NCBI GenBank assembly: GCA_021018995.1
Contig: CM037587.1
Location: 19,035,366-19,099,365 of the forward strand
Reading direction: 5' to 3'
Source: Chloranthus sessilifolius
Taxonomy: Eukaryota; Streptophyta; Magnoliopsida; Chloranthales; Chloranthaceae
Length of the DNA stretch: 64,000 nucleotides
Made by a program: the position numbers and the translations under genes. The number at the start of each line of letters is the position of its first letter. Within the stretch, counting starts at the first letter, position 1. Positions 1-11,280 of this stretch are shown here, piece after piece. The notes beneath the pieces are model-generated. The model made no database searches. It saw nothing but the letters and a program-made list of their open reading frames with translations, and was not told the origin of the DNA.

Positions 1-837
1 TTAGATCTATATCAACCAATAGGAGTCGAGCACAAGGATCCAGTTCTGTTTTGGCCAATCAGAACTGCTTGATCTGGTTCAGCCAATCAGGTGACAGAAG
101 CATCAATTCTGTTATGTAATTTTAAAATCTGTTTGAGCTTCTAGAAGTTCCCACCAAGTAATTTCATCTTTGGGTGTTCACATGGGGTGGAATATGCCTT
201 TGGTTCGTGCTCAGAATCTTTCGGAATGTCCCTGGGCTTTTAAATGCATTGGGGCGCATGCAGGGATTACTGAATTGCCCTTGCAGATGCTGGGAATCTT
301 CAGGATATCATTTCGCACAGTTTGGAGAACTTTTCGCAGGGTACTGTGACTTCTGAAGCTCTTTTCGTACAATTCTGGTACTGTTCGCAAGGAGTTCTCT
401 TCTTTTCGAATAGGTCAGGGATCCTTTCGAATAGTTTAGGTGCTCTTCGAAAACTAAGCCTGGAGCTTTTAGTTCTTTTCGCAAAGTTCAGGTTCTTTTC
501 GAAAAGTTCAGGTTCTTTTCGAAAAGTTTAGGTTCTTTTTGAAAAGCATTCTGTAATGCATTCTTTTATTCAAATAGCTCCAAACCTCTTTCCAGGTTGA
601 GACCAGGCCTTTGTCCTCTTTAGTTGAGGCATTTTGACAGCCAGTGAGGTTGTCCCTTCTCCTTCTTCCACTAGATTAGCATGAGTCATCTTTTTGGCAC
701 TTTTAAGCTGCTTTCAGGGTTAAGCCTGCCTTTATTGTTAGCTGTAAAACAAACGCTAAAACACTTATTTAGTACTCTCAAAGGTCTATCAAGACTCAGG
801 TTAAGGGGTGGAAAATGGTATTTTCCAGTTCTCAACA
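1..837 (-). repeat. 3' LTR of element 1 (truncated by window edge)
   Basis: It is collinear with 13147-13965 and ends in AACA at 834-837, directly next to a polypurine tract. It contains the TTCGAA/TTCGCA array at 314-545. Only about the last 0.8 kb of the LTR is inside the window, so it is unknown whether this copy also has the 839-bp internal duplication seen in the other LTR. Confidence 0.9.
314..545. repeat. Phased TTCGAA-type palindrome array in LTR of element 1 (left copy)
   Basis: CG dinucleotides of successive TTCGAA/TTCGCA/TTCGTA cores lie at 314, 335, 366, 386, 407, 428, 448, 480, 500 and 520. The 540 site is decayed to TTTGAA. Intervals are 21, 31, 20, 21, 21, 20, 32, 20, 20 and 20 bp, close to two or three helical turns. 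The best copies are the perfect 12-bp palindrome CTTTTCGAAAAG. Confidence 0.85.
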
Positions 838-849
838 CACCCCTAAACC
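838..849 (-). other. Polypurine tract of element 1
   Basis: On the minus strand this reads aggtttaggggtg immediately before the TGTT start of the 3' LTR, the expected position for plus-strand DNA priming. Element 2 has a nearly identical tract at 27204-27216. Confidence 0.8.
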
Positions 850-2623
850 TAAGCTTTGCTAGTCCCTGAGCAAAGACAAAATTTAAAAACAGAATGAAAA
901 AGCCATTTTTGTAGGGAGCACAGTTACATTTAGCATATGCTACAAGCCTTTTAAACCCCTAGGTGATCCCTAGTGGAGGAGTGAAGTCTCCTGAGGGTTT
1001 TCAGTTAAGGTCCCCACAAACTTCTCCAATAAATCAGTTAATATCAATGCAGTTCTGTTAAAGCAGACTTTCATCCAGTCAGATTATTCACACCTACATC
1101 AGTCAGGATGTAAGAGGAAGATCAAGAAAATATCAGTTTAAAACTAAAATTCTGCTATAATTCCTTTTACCATTCACTCAGTTTGTGTCAAAAAGTTTTT
1201 TACAAGACAAATTAATGAAAAGTTTACCTTTTATTTGAGAATTCAGTTTTGATGTTACCCCAATTAGTTGATTTCAAACCCAACTCTCTCCAGGATTTTC
1301 ACTCACCATACAAGTAAGAGGGTTATACTATTGCACACAACTCAAGAGCGATTCTGACCCTCAAATAAGGATAGCGAAGCATAGGCATTGCTTTTCGATT
1401 CAATTCTTGCTCTTTTCACCATAGATTACACAAATCCTTATCTCCATGTGACAGCTCAATCCATTTTTGATCAGTAAGGACTTTAACTTGGGTTGTAATG
1501 TGGCTTATGGGTGAAATTTATCAAGAATAAAGGGGTGGAATGGAGTTCAAAATTGAGAAGTTAGTCAAGGTAAGGAGGTGGTATGCACACCTTCTTTCTT
1601 TCAGCACAATTTCATCTTCTTCTTTGAATTTTCAGAGCCAAAGTGGCCATCTTTTTCTCTTTCCTTTTCAAACTTCCAATGAAATGACTTCTCCTTTTTT
1701 CTTTATTTTTTTATTTTTATTTTTTTTTCAAAATGACATTGACTGGAATGCCACATTTCTTCTGCTGATACATCATTGCCTTCAACTATTTTTCTTTTTC
1801 TATCACCAACTTGTTACCCAACTCTCCTTTCTTCAGCTTCCTTTCCTTTACCTTCTGAATTTTTAGAGTGAGGATTAGGCTAAATGAGGTGGATGAGGTT
1901 GGTTGATGAGGTTTCAAAGAAATCTTAGATTTATAAAGCTCAAATGGTGTGTATCAAGTGCAGTTTTAAAAGGTGGGGATTTGTTTTTGAAGTTCAAACT
2001 GTCCAAAAGGAGGCCTTACATCATGTCTTTAATATCATGATTGCTGTCAAATTATTTTAATTTGGATATGTGTAACTTCTAGTGATAGTAACCAGGTTCA
2101 AACAGTCCTTAGAGCAAAAAAATTGCCAATTTATACCTCCAAAGAATACATTTTAGGCCCAAATCTCACTGGGTGTGGTTTTCTATCAAATTCCTGAGGT
2201 GTATCATCACTGTTTTCTCTCTTTTTAGGTTTACTAAAACATCAATTTTCTTTTGGAAATTTTTTGACATTCACTTCATGAAAGTATTAGAATTACACTA
2301 GAAATCAATTTTAAAAAGTTTTAACTTCCTCATTTTTCAAAACAACAGGTGTGAAATTACTTCATTTTCAAAAATTCTGCTGATCATAAGCTACACTGAT
2401 GTTAACTAAACTATTGGCAATTCTGCCACACCCCCAAACCTATGATGAGCAGTGTCCTCACTGGTCTACAAGTGCATAAGCAAAAAGAAAAGAACAAAAA
2501 ACAAAAAGCATGTTGACAGAGAAGAAAGAAAGGAAATGCACAGTAATTACAAATTAACAAAAGCTAACAAAAAATAGGAATTACATACTACAGACCCAAC
2601 AAAACAAACATGTACAAGGTATT
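850..2623 (-). other. 3' noncoding region of element 1
   Basis: No credible gene is present; short ORFs here are AT-rich noise. The stretch is homologous to 27217-29087 of element 2, for example the blocks around 915-1010 and 27280-27380, so this about 1.8-kb untranslated tail is shared by the pol-bearing and pol-less families. It includes a T-rich tract near 1690-1735. Confidence 0.75.
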
Positions 2624-4844
2624 CTAATAACTGGGGTCAACATCTATATCATAAGTTGGTTCAATGGGGTCAGAATTGGAATCACTGTCAGAGTCTGAAC
2701 TTGAGTCAGTATTGGAGTCTGAACTCGATTTAGCTATCTCCTAGATTGTGGCTTGAAGCTCGGTGTAGTCCTCAGATTTGATCGTTTTGGTGAGGCCAAT
2801 ATATTTTGCAAGTCTCTCACTCCTCAGTTTTTCTTGTGCCAGACTTTCTTGTAGCATGGTAACTTTGTGCTGCTCACTCCTAACCATCTGAAATGTTTGC
2901 CTCAACAGGTCTTGCATCTTATTTCTCTCAAATTTCAAAAATAGCTCCAGCTTCCAAATTTGTTCTTCAAAAGGGGTTTTGATGTAAGTGTGGAAATCTG
3001 CAATCCCCTTAAGAACATCACGAAAGATGTAAGGGTTATCTTCCATAGCCCTTTTAAGAGTTGCAAAACGAGGGATGGGAATGGTCTAAGGTGGTTGTTT
3101 GGGATGTGGAGGCCAAGGTTTGGAGAATGGAATTTGTCACAGACTGGTTGTCTATGTTGATCTGTAGTTGGGCTTGGATGGATTGGAGAAAGGTAAAGAT
3201 TTGGCTAATTGTGTCAGGTGTGGGTGTGGTATGCAAAGTAGGGGCTGGTAAAATTGATGTAGATGGTTGAGGGGCAATGGGTGAAATGGCTGTAAAGGGG
3301 GAAGTAGCCAAATGGCTGAAATGAGGAGGGTCAGGTATGGGTACAGATTCAAGCCCAATATTCTCCAAGATAGATCCCATCAAAGATGAGTAGGCCTCTG
3401 TTGTGAATATCTCAGGTTCAGGGGTATGAGTGATTTTAGGTGTATGAGTTGAATGAGCAGGTGAACCTGAGAAGCTTTGGAGAAGGGGAGTGCTAGGAGA
3501 GTGTTCAACAAAATCTGTGGCCATATCTTGGACATTGTTAGGGGAAATTGGTGGTGTAAGTATGGCTGGAGTGGTTGGTGTAGAGGGAGAGTCTGCAATT
3601 GGAATTATGGTGGTTATGAGTGATGGGACTGTTGGAATGGGTGAAGGAATAGGAGTTGTGCTAGGTGAGGTGGGTAAGATGATGACCTCTTCAACAATGG
3701 GTGCAGTTGAAGAGCTGGTCACCTCAGTAATGACAGCTTGTTCAATGTTAGCTGCAAGTGAAATAGGTGCAGCTAAAGAGTTGGTCACCTTAGGGTCTGG
3801 TATAGTAGGCTCAATGGCAGCTGCAGGTATAGCAGGTTCTTGGGCTGGCTCAACCTCTTCCCTCATTCTATTCAACATGGTTTGGCTTGTAGTCCAAGCC
3901 CTCTTCCCAAAAGCGTGAGGGGAGACAATCTCAAATGGCTCTTGCTTATCAATGTCAAATTTGGCTCTTAGTAGGGCTGTGATCAGCCAACCAAATAGTA
4001 TTCCAGCTATTTTCTGCTCCTTCTTCATCTTGACACTGATGTCAGCCATGGCTTCAAAAATTAGCATAGGGGCATTGAAGAATTGCCCCTTAGAGAAATG
4101 AAAGAGGGCCTCCAAAATGGATGTCCTTCTTTCCTGACTGTGCCCAGTGACATAAAAACATCCTCTCAAAATGGAATCCATCAGCAAAAATTGAGGTGCT
4201 AAGTCTCTCCTAATGATGGACTGTCCAGTTCCAACTATTCCTTGGGTTAGATGTGTAGCCATTTCTCTAAAAGAAGCTGTCTCTGGTGCAGCCAAAGGAC
4301 CAGCCGGATCATGTTGAAATGGTATTCCCAAGGCATTTCCAATGTCTTCATAAGTGACTGTTAAATCGCAATCATCAATGAAAATTACAAGAGTAGGGAC
4401 ATCAGCATCCTTCTCAGTCACTTTTACCATGTTTTGGTACCATAATCTCACCATTCTTGGATAGATTTTCTCTGGAAGAGGAGTTAGGATATTGCTTAGT
4501 GAAGCATCCCTGATGTAGTTCAAGGATAGCTTACATTCAGGTTTGTTCAAGAAAAAGGTTTCATCAACAATAAGCTCTGGGATCAGCTTTTGAGCTTCAA
4601 TGAAAGGGTTTGGCAGTACCAAATGCATAGGAAGAGGAGGAATCTCAGGCTCAGGACTATGGTCAGCTGCTCGGATGGGTTCCTCATGCCTAATTTTCTT
4701 CCCTTTCTCAATCTTATCAGCTTTATCCATCGACAGTTTCCTCTTGGCTGAGGTTTTGGCTTTTCCTTTTGTGGATGGTTTACTACCTTTCTTGGCAGAC
4801 GACTTAGGGAACATTGCAGCCAGTGATTTTTTAGCTTTCCCCAT
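2624..4844 (-). pseudogene. Accessory gene of element 1 (env-position ORF, Athila ORF-like)
   Basis: The likely start is the ATG at 4844, whose product opens MGKAKKSLAAMF; upstream in-frame codons are hydrophobic noise. A lysine/serine-rich N-terminus resembling a nuclear localisation signal is followed by a globular domain (about residues 60-330) containing YPRMVRLWYQ and RRDLAPQFLLMDSILRG, then a Pro/Ser/Thr-rich linker. The frame closes at 3054. The homologous reading continues in another frame from about 3075 (PRFATLKRAMEDN), through a coiled coil at 2741-3046 and, after one TAG, an acidic Ser/Asp tail ending at 2624. A frameshift and a nonsense codon are therefore present. The domain is homologous to the accessory ORFs of element 2 and F, and resembles Athila ORF/putative plant transposon proteins. 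No signal peptide or clear membrane segment is visible, so an envelope role is not supported. Confidence 0.72.
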
Positions 4845-5536
4845 TTTAAAACTTTGTTTAAATTTCACACAATGCATGCTGACACAGAAATTAACTTTGC
4901 AAAATACAAACAGAAGATATGCAAAGAAAAATACCAAAATCTAGGGTTTTGCTTGAAATCTTTGATCGCTTGATTAAATCCTCTAGAATCAGAAGCAAAG
5001 GGTCCCTCTCTTCAAGCTTAATCAGAGAAATAGAAATGAAGGAAATTGGATATGAGCTTCAAAAGCACGCAGGGATGGAAGGAAAATGGGTTTTCTGTGA
5101 AACAGGACACTCTGGGAATGCTTTCGAATATGAAACCCTTGCTTCGAAAGGGTTTAAATATGCTCAAAACGATTTTCGCAAAGCATCTTTGAAGTCTTCG
5201 AAAAGTTCAAAACAGTCCTTTTTACAAAGGAGAATGGCATCAGTACCATTCAAAAACCAAAAGGCTACAGAAACAACTTTTCGAAAAGCAAAAGGCTTCA
5301 GAACCACCTATTTGAAAAGCTTATCATTCTTTTCGAGCAGTTAGTTACAGGTTCAGATCCTTTTCGAAAAGGAAATTAAATTTTTCGAAATAATTTTTTT
5401 TTTCTTTGCGAATTGATTTTTCACATATTGTAAACTTCTCGAATTGAGTGTAAAATATGACTAAAAACAGAGAGAAATAAACTATGCAAAAACTACAAAA
5501 CAAACATAAGTCAAATACATATGATACAGTTGTTTA
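4845..5536 (-). promoter_or_regulatory. Spacer upstream of accessory gene with TTCGAA palindromes (element 1)
   Basis: This lies between the integrase stop and the accessory start. It carries TTCGAA-type sites at 5123, 5143, 5197, 5277-5288 (CTTTTCGAAAAG), 5359-5372 (a perfect 14-bp palindrome) and 5383-5390, plus TTTTCGCAAAG at 5173. These are the same motifs as in the LTR array of this element. An AT-rich TATA-like stretch lies at 5152-5161. No coding potential is seen. I infer an internal promoter or operator region for the accessory gene. Confidence 0.5.
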
Positions 5537-6807
5537 TCAGTTGTAGAGCTCTTGATGATAGATGGTTAGCACAGGCTCCAGGGTATTTTCAATGCATGGT
5601 TTGAACCTCTGACCATTTACTTTCAAGGTTCTTCCATCACTTGGATCCATAATTTCAACAGCCCCAGAAGGAGATGCTTGAATAACAGTATATGGCCCTT
5701 CCCATCTGGATCTAAGATTTTCAGGAAAAAACTTAAGTTTTGAGTTGAATAGCCATACCTTAGAGCCAGATATGAACTCTTTTCTTAGCAGATTTTTGTC
5801 ATAGAAAGCCTTAATTTTTTCTTTGTAAGATCTTGCATTGGTGTATGCATCCATCCTCAGCTCATCCAACTCAGCGAGCTGCAGTTTCCTGTGATTACCA
5901 GCAGTAGTAAGATCAATGTTCAAAGTTTTAATAGCCCAAAAGGCCTTATATTCTAATTCCACTGGTAAATGGCATGCTTTACCATTGACCAATCTGAATG
6001 GGGACATGCCAATTGGGGTCTTATAGGCTGTCCTATATGCCCACAATGCATCATTCAGTTTAAGGGACCAATCTTTTCTGTCCTTCTTCACAGTCTTTTC
6101 CAGTATATGTTTGAGTTCTCTGTGGGAAATCTCCACCTGTCCACTGGTTTGTGGATGATATGGAGTAGCTACTCTGTGAGTGACAGAGTACTTTTTTAGT
6201 AGAACTTCAAAATGCTTGTTACAAAAATGGCTTCCCCCATCACTGATAATGGCTCTGGGGGAACCATACCTAGAAAAGATGTTGTCCTTTAAGAATTTCA
6301 GGACAACTCTGTGGTCATTGGTTTTAGTAGCTGTGGCTTCAACCCATTTGGATACATAATCCACAGCTACTAAGATGAAATTAAAACCATTTGATGGAGG
6401 AAAAGGTCCCATAAAATCTATCCCCCAAATATCAAACAATTCAACTACCAAAATAGGCTGTAATGGCATTGAATTTCTCTTGGAAATGTTGCCCAATCGC
6501 TGGCAGTTCTGACAAGACTTACAGTGCTGTAGTGCATCTTTGAAGAGTGTGGGCCAATAAAATCCACACTACAAAACTTTTGCAGCAGTTTTGTTTCAAC
6601 TAAAATGGCCTCCACAGGCCTGTTCATGACACATGGAGAGTATGCTATGAAAGTCTTCTTCATGGACACATCTTCTAATTATTTGGTCTGCACAAATCTT
6701 GAACAGATAAGGATCCTCCCAATTAAAATGTTTAATCTTTGAGAAGAAAAGATCGTTATCCATTTTATTCCAGTGTTGAGGGGTCCTTCCAGTAGCCAAA
6801 AAGTTGA
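5537..6807 (-). pseudogene. Integrase of element 1 (broken)
   Basis: The 319-residue open part (6496-5537) holds the catalytic core. D is in [11 protein letters not shown] in ISDGGSHF, and E in [11 protein letters not shown], with exactly 35 residues between the second D and E, so the DDE triad is intact. A GPY/F-type C-terminal motif (SRWEGPYTV) follows. The HHCC zinc finger upstream (6799-6500) is present but interrupted by stops at about 6596 and 6569-6571; the join to RNase H is also closed by a stop near 6808. Integrase would insert the element cDNA into host DNA. Confidence 0.88.
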
Positions 6808-8635
6808 CTATATTTGCAAACCAAGGGCGTGTATACTGATAGCAAAAAGTTGCTCATCAGGGAAAGATTCATTGATAGGCAACCTATCAATCTCAGCAGT
6901 TAGAATTCTAGACAGATGGTCAGCCACCACATTTTCTACACCCTTTTTATCTTTAATCTGTAAATCAAACTCCTGTAATAGGAGGATCCACCTGATTAAT
7001 CTTGGTTTGGTATCCTTCTTAGACAGAAGGTATTTCAGGGCTGAGTGGTCAGTGAACACCATAATTTGTGAACCCAAAACATATGACCTGAACTTCTCCA
7101 AGGCAAAAACAACTACCAACAACTCTTTCTCAGTTGTTGTGTAGTTGAACTGTGCATCAATCATTGATCTACTAGCATAAGCTATGACATGAGGCAGCTT
7201 ATCCTTTCTTTGCCCAAGATCCCAAAGCATAATCTGATGCGTCACACATCAGCTCAAAAGGCAGTGAATAATCTGGAGACTGTAGTATTGGAGCTGAAAT
7301 CAAACAATTTTTTAAGAATTCAAATGCCTTTAGGCATTCATTATTGAAAACAAAAGGAACATCTTGGCACAATAAATGGCAAAGAGGCTTGGATATTTTA
7401 CTGAAGTCCTTAATGAACCTCCTGTAAAATCCAGCATGCCCCAGAAAACTTCTGATTTGCTTAACAGTTTTGGGAGGAGGCAAATGTGCAATTAAATCAA
7501 TTTTTGCTCTGTCCACCTCAATGCGCTTGTGAGAGATAACATGGCCAAGGACAATGTCTTGGGTGACCATGTAATGGCTCTTCTCCCAGCTCAAAACTAA
7601 ATTGGTTTCCTCACATCTCTGTAACACCAAGCTGAGATTATGTAAACACTGGGCAAAATTGTTGCCATATATTGAAAAGTCATCCATAAAAATCTCCATA
7701 AATTGGTCAATCATATCAGAGAAAATAGAGTACATGCATCTTTGAAAGGTAGCAGGAGCATTACAAAGACCAAAAGGCATCCTCCTATAGGCAAAAGTGC
7801 CAAAGGGGAAAGTGAAGGTGGTCTTTTCCTGATCTTGTGGATACACAGGAATCTGGTTGTAACCAGAGTAACCATCAAGAAAATAGTAATAGGCTTTTCC
7901 TGCTAGCTTATCTAAAATTTGATCAATGAATGGAAGAGGGAAGTGGTCTTTTCCGGTCATTGTGTTGAGCTTTCTGTAATCAATACAGACCCTCCAACCA
8001 GTTGTTTGTCTGGTTGAAATGAGCTCACCAGAATCTGAGGTTACCACAGTAATCCCCGATTTCTTAGGTACCACCTGTGTAGGTGCTACCCAAGCTGAAT
8101 TTGAGATGGGGTAAATGATCCCTGCATCCAACAACTTAACAACCTCCTTCATGACCACTTCCTGCATATGAGGATTCAGCCTCCTTTGCATTTCTCTAGA
8201 AGGTTTTGCATCTTCTTCTAAGTGAATTTTATGCATGAAAACAGCTGGACTGATTCCTCCCAAATCAGCAATAGTCCTGCCAATTGCCCTCTTATGCTGT
8301 TTCAATACAATCAACAACTCTTCCTCCTGCTCCTCAGTGAGGGAAGAAGATATAATCACAGGCAATATTTTTTGGTCTCCTAGAAACACATATTTCAAAT
8401 TTTCTGGTAACTGTTTTAGCTCTACATCAGGTGGGCTGAGAAAAGAAGGTAACAAAGGTACCTTGGTTGTTTGTGGAAGGGGAAGAACAACAAGTTTCCA
8501 TGAAGAAAACCTTACTGATTGATCATGAGTTCCTTGCACAACATTAACCTCCTCAGACTTTAAGGCACAAACTGTTTCTTCCATAACATTTCTCCAAGCA
8601 TCTTTAAAATCTGTGGTTAAATCTTCACACTGCAA
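6808..8635 (-). pseudogene. Reverse transcriptase-RNase H of element 1 (frameshifted)
   Basis: The 478-residue frame 8635-7199 contains the RT fingers and palm: VCIDYRKLNTMTGKDHFPLP, FLDGYSGYNQI, MPFGLCNAPATFQRCM and the catalytic FMDDFSIYG. The frame runs into RNase H (CDASDYALG), where a small deletion near 7210-7225 shifts it. RNase H continues at 7245-6808 with TTTEKELLVVVFALEKFRSY, FTDHSALKYL and VVADHLSR. The upstream end is closed by a stop at 8639-8641. The module order RT-RNase H-integrase is that of Ty3/gypsy. Confidence 0.9.
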
Positions 8636-8641
8636 AAACTA

Positions 8642-9479
8642 TGGTAAAGTTTCTTCTACCAGTTCATCCAACAAATCAACAAGAAAGCATTCCTCAAAAC
8701 TGAATTGAGGCTGTGTAACTGGATTGTAGACATTTAACTTTACCTTCATATTTTCGAAAGACACTTCCATAATACCAGACCTGCATTAGATGCAAGCATT
8801 GGCTGCAGCCAGGAATGGTCTCCCTAAAATGATAGGGATGGAAGTTCTGCTTTTTGTAGGTTCCATGTCTAATACCAAAAAATCAGTAGGGTAGAAAAAC
8901 TTATCTACCCCTACCAATACATCCTCAATCATCCCAACTGGCTTTCTTTCGATCATGCGCTAGTTGTAACACCACATGAGTGGGTTTTAACTCTCCCAAA
9001 CCTAGTTTCTCATATACAAAATATGGAAGTAGGTTGACACTAGCACCCAAATCTAATAAAGCCTTTTCAATGGTATGTTCCCCAATAATGCAAGGGATTG
9101 TGGGGATTTCAGGATCTTGAAGTTTAGGAGGTGTGGTAATGGACAAAAGCTGTTTAACTCTTTCCATAGCAAAGACCTTCTTGGATAACTGTATCCTAGA
9201 TTGTCTTTTGTGAGTGCAAATATCTTTCAAAAATTTTGCATATGCTAGGACTTGTTTGATTGCATCAAGCAAAGGTAGATTTATCTTGACTTGCTTGAAA
9301 GTCTCCATCATTTCATCTATTTTTGTATTCCCTTTATCAAAAGGGGCTACAGATATCATGGCATGGGGAAATGGTAAATGAGGAACTACTCCTTTATTTA
9401 TTGCTTTAGAATCATCACCAAAAATTTTTTGATTTTTGATTTTTTCATTTTTTTTATTTTTCTGAGGTACATCAAGCAT
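8642..9479 (-). pseudogene. Retropepsin-like protease region of element 1
   Basis: The open frame 9479-8925 includes ALLDLGASVNLLPYFVYEKL, the aspartic protease active site in the DLGAS form seen in Athila-type elements, followed by the usual hydrophobic strand. A frameshift near 8940 follows. The other frame resumes with VGMIEDVLVGVDKF and PIILGRPFLAAAN, the conserved C-terminal ILGRPFL segment. A further stop lies near 8790. The protease would cleave the gag-pol polyprotein. Confidence 0.85.
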
Positions 9480-11068
9480 TTTAATGCTAACATCATCTTT
9501 GCTCTCAGCATATCTCTAGCAGTTTCCTCAATTTTTTCTTCTTCTTTTTCAGGATTCGCATTGTTATTTACAACTCTTCCACTTCTCAAAGTAGTGATAG
9601 CTTTTACTTCTTCATGTGAAACAGAGGCATCTCCAACCATGAACTATCCTTTAGGATTGTTCAATGGTTGGCTAGGTAACCTGCCTTCCTCTCTTTTGGC
9701 CAAAGTATTTGAAAGTTGACCCAATGTTTCTTCAATCTTCTTTATGCTCTGATTGTGAAAGATTACAGTCTGAGTTAAAGACCCTAAATTCTGGAGAGAA
9801 GTTAGAACTTGGTCTTCAAAAGAAGGGGATCTGGAAGGGGTTTGAACTGGAGCAGATTGCTGCACAGGTTGTGCCATCTGTTGTGGAATGGGCTACTGAA
9901 AATTTAGCTTGGTATAAAAATTCTGCTGGTAAGGCTGAGCAGTTTTGAAAGGTATTTGGTTCTTTCGTTGCTGCTGCTGTTGTGATTGATAATTGCCCTT
10001 GCTCCACCTTAAATTGGGGTTCCCTCTCCATGCATATTCATTTGATTGCATCTATCCAAACGATTGGGCAGCATGAGCTTGCTCCACCACTAGATCTAGG
10101 AACTGTGGTGTAGCTGGACATTGATCATGGGAATGAGTAGGAGACTGGTATATCAGACATGCCTCCTTTACTCTTGCAACCATTGGATTTTTAAGTGATT
10201 CCATCAATCTATCAAACTTAGTGGTTAAATTATCCATCTTCCTTTCCAACTCATTCACCTCATAAATCTTTCCCTTGGTGTTTTGCTGATTGTTCAACCG
10301 AGCAGGATTCTCAATGTCTTTTGACAAAGATTCCTGTTGAGTTGAATTTTCACCAATCACTTCAAATAGGTCCCAGACCTCCTCAACTATTTTTTGCAAA
10401 TAGGTGCCTCCACAGGAAGCATCTACCATATTCTTGCCCTTTTGATCAATTCCCTGATAGAAGCTTTGAACAAGCTACCATCGGGGAATTTGATGATGAG
10501 GACATTGCCTTAAAAGTTCTTTAAACCTTTCCCATGCTTCATGAAAAGTTTCAGTTGAGTGTTGTGAGAAGGAAATAATATTTTGTCTCAACTGGCTGGT
10601 CTTAGACATAGGGAAGTATTTGGCTAAAAATTGATATCGCAAATCATTCCAAGATGTAATGTTGTTTGGTGGCAACATGGATAGCCACGCTCTAGCTTTG
10701 TCCTTTAATGAAAAAGGAAATAACCTAAGCTTGGTTGCCTCTAAACCTAGTCCAGCTATGTTGAACGTGGTACAAAGAGACAAGAATTCATCCACATGCT
10801 TGTATGGATCTTCCTTACTCAAACCATGGAAGGAAGGCAGCATCTGGATAGTTGATGATTTTATCTCATAATTTCCTTCAACCGTAGGAAATTGGATATA
10901 AAATGGGGAATTATATGCACCAGGTGCAAAGTAATCCCTCAAAAGTCTAGGTTGCTCACCCATAGTAGCAGTCTCAGCAAAATTCTGTGATGTTTGTCTG
11001 GTTCTTAGTAACCTTTCAATTTCTAAATTCAGAGGGAAAATCTCAGGATTGAGAGTCCTACCAAACAT
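9480..11068 (-). pseudogene. gag of element 1 (three or more stops, frameshift)
   Basis: The start ATG at 11068 gives MFGRTLNPEIFPLN, matching the start of element 2 gag. The retrotransposon gag domain is at residues about 70-200 (YKHVDEFLSLCTTFNIAGLG, WERFKELLRQCPHHQIP). In-frame TAG codons lie at 10475-10477 and 10052-10054; others lie near 9894 and 9641. Element 2 has Gln at the first two. The zinc knuckle reads C-X2-Y-X4-H-X4-C: the second Cys of the CCHC box is Tyr, while element 2 keeps CLIC. The reading passes toward protease with a frameshift at about 9480-9500. Confidence 0.87.
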
Positions 11069-11244
11069 ACAACACAGAAATAGAGAGTAAAATTATGCAA
11101 AGCAAACCTTCAATATTCCTTTCAAAGTAGATTCCAAGCTCAAATGTATAGGAATAAATGCACAGATTTTAACAATAGAACAGTTAGCACTAATGTAATA
11201 ATAATAAATAAAAAACTTAGGTCTACCAATTTTAAAAAAATTCT

Positions 11245-11259
11245 CCGGCAACGGCGCCA
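11245..11259 (-). other. Primer binding site, tRNA-Asp
   Basis: The plus strand reads ccggcaacggcgcca, identical to the 3' end of plant tRNA-Asp(GTC), so the element strand is complementary to it. It lies 6 bp from the TGTT end of the 5' LTR. A tRNA-Asp primer is typical for Athila-type elements. Confidence 0.9.
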
Positions 11260-11280
11260 AAAACTTGTTCCTGTTCTAAG

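Noticed and set aside
1540-1866. Phe-rich 108-residue ORF that looks membrane-spanning
   Set aside because: It arises from a T-rich noncoding tract; the homologous region of element 2 does not keep the frame.
3490-3918. 142-residue plus-strand ORF
   Set aside because: It is the opposite-strand shadow of the Pro/Ser/Thr-rich linker of the accessory gene of element 1; composition is biased and no domain is visible.
3054-4937. Envelope protein for the accessory gene of element 1
   Set aside because: The hydrophobic start (4937-4845) depends on a non-ATG start in noncoding sequence; from the ATG at 4844 there is no signal peptide, no membrane anchor and a basic N-terminus.
11244-11260. tRNA-Asp gene
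   Set aside because: Only the 3' terminal 15-17 bases are present, next to LTR ends, both here and at 35470; they are primer sites, not genes.
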